Positions 63,385 to 64,000 of a stretch of DNA of 64,000 nt are shown piece by piece; position 1 is the first letter of the stretch, and every line of letters begins with the position of its first letter. Source of the stretch: Psychroflexus halocasei (GTDB lineage: Bacteria; Bacteroidota; Bacteroidia; Flavobacteriales; Flavobacteriaceae). Where the stretch lies: positions 1-64,000 of the forward strand of contig NZ_FNQF01000009.1 of assembly GCF_900107595.1 (NCBI RefSeq), read 5' to 3'. The notes below the pieces were generated by a model. The model was given only the letters and a program-made list of their open reading frames with translations, did not search any database and was not told the DNA's origin. Made by a program: the position numbers and the translations under genes.

Positions 63385-64000
63385 ATGGAAAAATCAGAGA
63401 TTACAATTTTAATTGCAGATGACGATCCGGATATTTTAGAAATATTAAGTTATAATCTTAAACAAGAAGGTTACAAGGTTGTAAAAGCTGAAAATGGCGC
63501 TAAGGCTGTTAAGAAAGCCAAGAAGAAAAAGCCTGAACTCATCATCTTAGACGTGATGATGCCTGAAATGGATGGAGTTGAAGCCTGTGAGAAAATTAGA
63601 GAGATTAAAGGTTTAGAAAATACCGTCATTACATTTTTAACAGCAAGAGCAGAAGATTACTCTCATGTTGCAGGTTACGATGCTGGAGCTGATGACTATA
63701 TTACCAAGCCTATTAAGCCTAAAGTATTGATGAGCAAAATCAAAGCTTTGCTGCGTCGTTTTAGAACTGAAGGACCTGAAGAATTAAATATTTACAGCGT
63801 TGGCGATATGACTGTTAATCGAGATGAATATAAAGTCACTAAAGCTGATCAAGAATTTTCGCTCCCACGAAAAGAATTTGAGCTTCTCGCTTTGCTATCT
63901 TCTCAACCTGAAAAGGTTTTCAAACGTGAAGATATCCTCAATACAGTTTGGGGGGATGAAGTGATTGTGGGCGGCCGTACAATTGATGTTCACATTAGAA
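63385..64000 (+). CDS. PhoB/OmpR-family response regulator, 3' end cut by the window
   Basis: About 205 codons are visible, starting MEKSEITILIADDDPDILEIL. The receiver domain has the acidic pair DDD, the phosphoacceptor Asp in LIILDVMMPEMDG, a Thr/Ser in FLTARAE and the Lys in DYITKPIKP. A trans_reg_C winged helix follows (LPRKEFELLALLSSQPEKVFKREDIL to GGRTIDVHIR) and runs off the edge, with perhaps 20 residues missing. A histidine kinase may follow outside the window. Flavobacterial homologues are often annotated PhoB-like. Confidence 0.93.
   Translation, partial: MEKSEITILIADDDPDILEILSYNLKQEGYKVVKAENGAKAVKKAKKKKPELIILDVMMPEMDGVEACEKIREIKGLENTVITFLTARAEDYSHVAGYDAGADDYITKPIKPKVLMSKIKALLRRFRTEGPEELNIYSVGDMTVNRDEYKVTKADQEFSLPRKEFELLALLSSQPEKVFKREDILNTVWGDEVIVGGRTIDVHIR

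Noticed and set aside
1-64000. CRISPR arrays, tRNA/rRNA genes, insertion sequences, prophage
   Set aside because: Intergenic gaps are short; no repeat-spacer pattern, cloverleaf, transposase or integrase was seen on either strand.

Overview
This 64 kb window is low-GC chromosomal DNA from a member of Flavobacteriia (phylum Bacteroidota). The evidence is a SprA-type T9SS translocon, T9SS type A C-terminal sorting domains, an alternative complex III operon, a RemB-like gliding-motility protein, flavobacterial families such as DUF4271 and DUF4296, and repeated TAnnTTTG -7 promoter boxes instead of sigma70 TATAAT. Genus cannot be fixed from the sequence. No rRNA, tRNA, CRISPR array, insertion sequence or prophage was seen. 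Nearly everything reads as stable core chromosome.

Positions 1-33000 are essentially all on the minus strand. Reading that strand 5' to 3' (descending coordinates), the alternative complex III operon actA-actB-actC-actD-actE-actF runs straight into coxB-coxA of an aa3-type oxidase (32958 to 21680). Then come ruvB-queG, and then maeB-ruvA-sprA-gcvH-vanZ-tonB, which mixes central metabolism, DNA repair and the T9SS translocon. Next are a remB-like gene and cyoE with two subunit III genes and a subunit IV. Last is an oxidase-assembly operon (SCO-like, SCO1, DUF420/CtaM-like, a small CxxC membrane protein, ArsC-like). Together these supply a quinol-to-O2 chain: ACIII oxidises menaquinol, passes electrons through its c hemes to CuA of CoxB, and CyoE, SCO and DUF420 proteins mature the oxidase.

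Positions 33148-43694 are on the plus strand and form the most unusual block. After a SPOR protein come a DUF2064-type nucleotidyl/glycosyltransferase-like gene, a TonB-dependent receptor, a YnjB-like binding lipoprotein, two permeases (a split YnjC), a YnjD-like ATPase, a radical SAM protein with extra C-terminal cysteines, a rhodanese, a second DUF2064 protein and a purine nucleoside phosphorylase. The genes overlap or nearly abut. This looks like an outer-membrane-to-cytoplasm uptake route coupled to radical and sulfur chemistry and nucleoside/sugar handling. Its substrate is unknown, and it is the best candidate here for an undescribed system.

Positions 43756-64000 are mixed-strand housekeeping and surface genes: a PagL-like outer membrane protein, a DUF2807 lipoprotein, greA (with an attenuator-like hairpin in its leader), an orphan ABC ATPase, a secreted M36 metallopeptidase and a second T9SS cargo, a saccharopine dehydrogenase-like enzyme, pckA, hemD, a dolichol-phosphate-mannose-synthase-like GT2, dihydroorotase, a DUF4296 lipoprotein, an epimerase, tyrS, a LuxE/PaaK-like protein, and the 5' part of a PhoB/OmpR-type response regulator cut by the window end.
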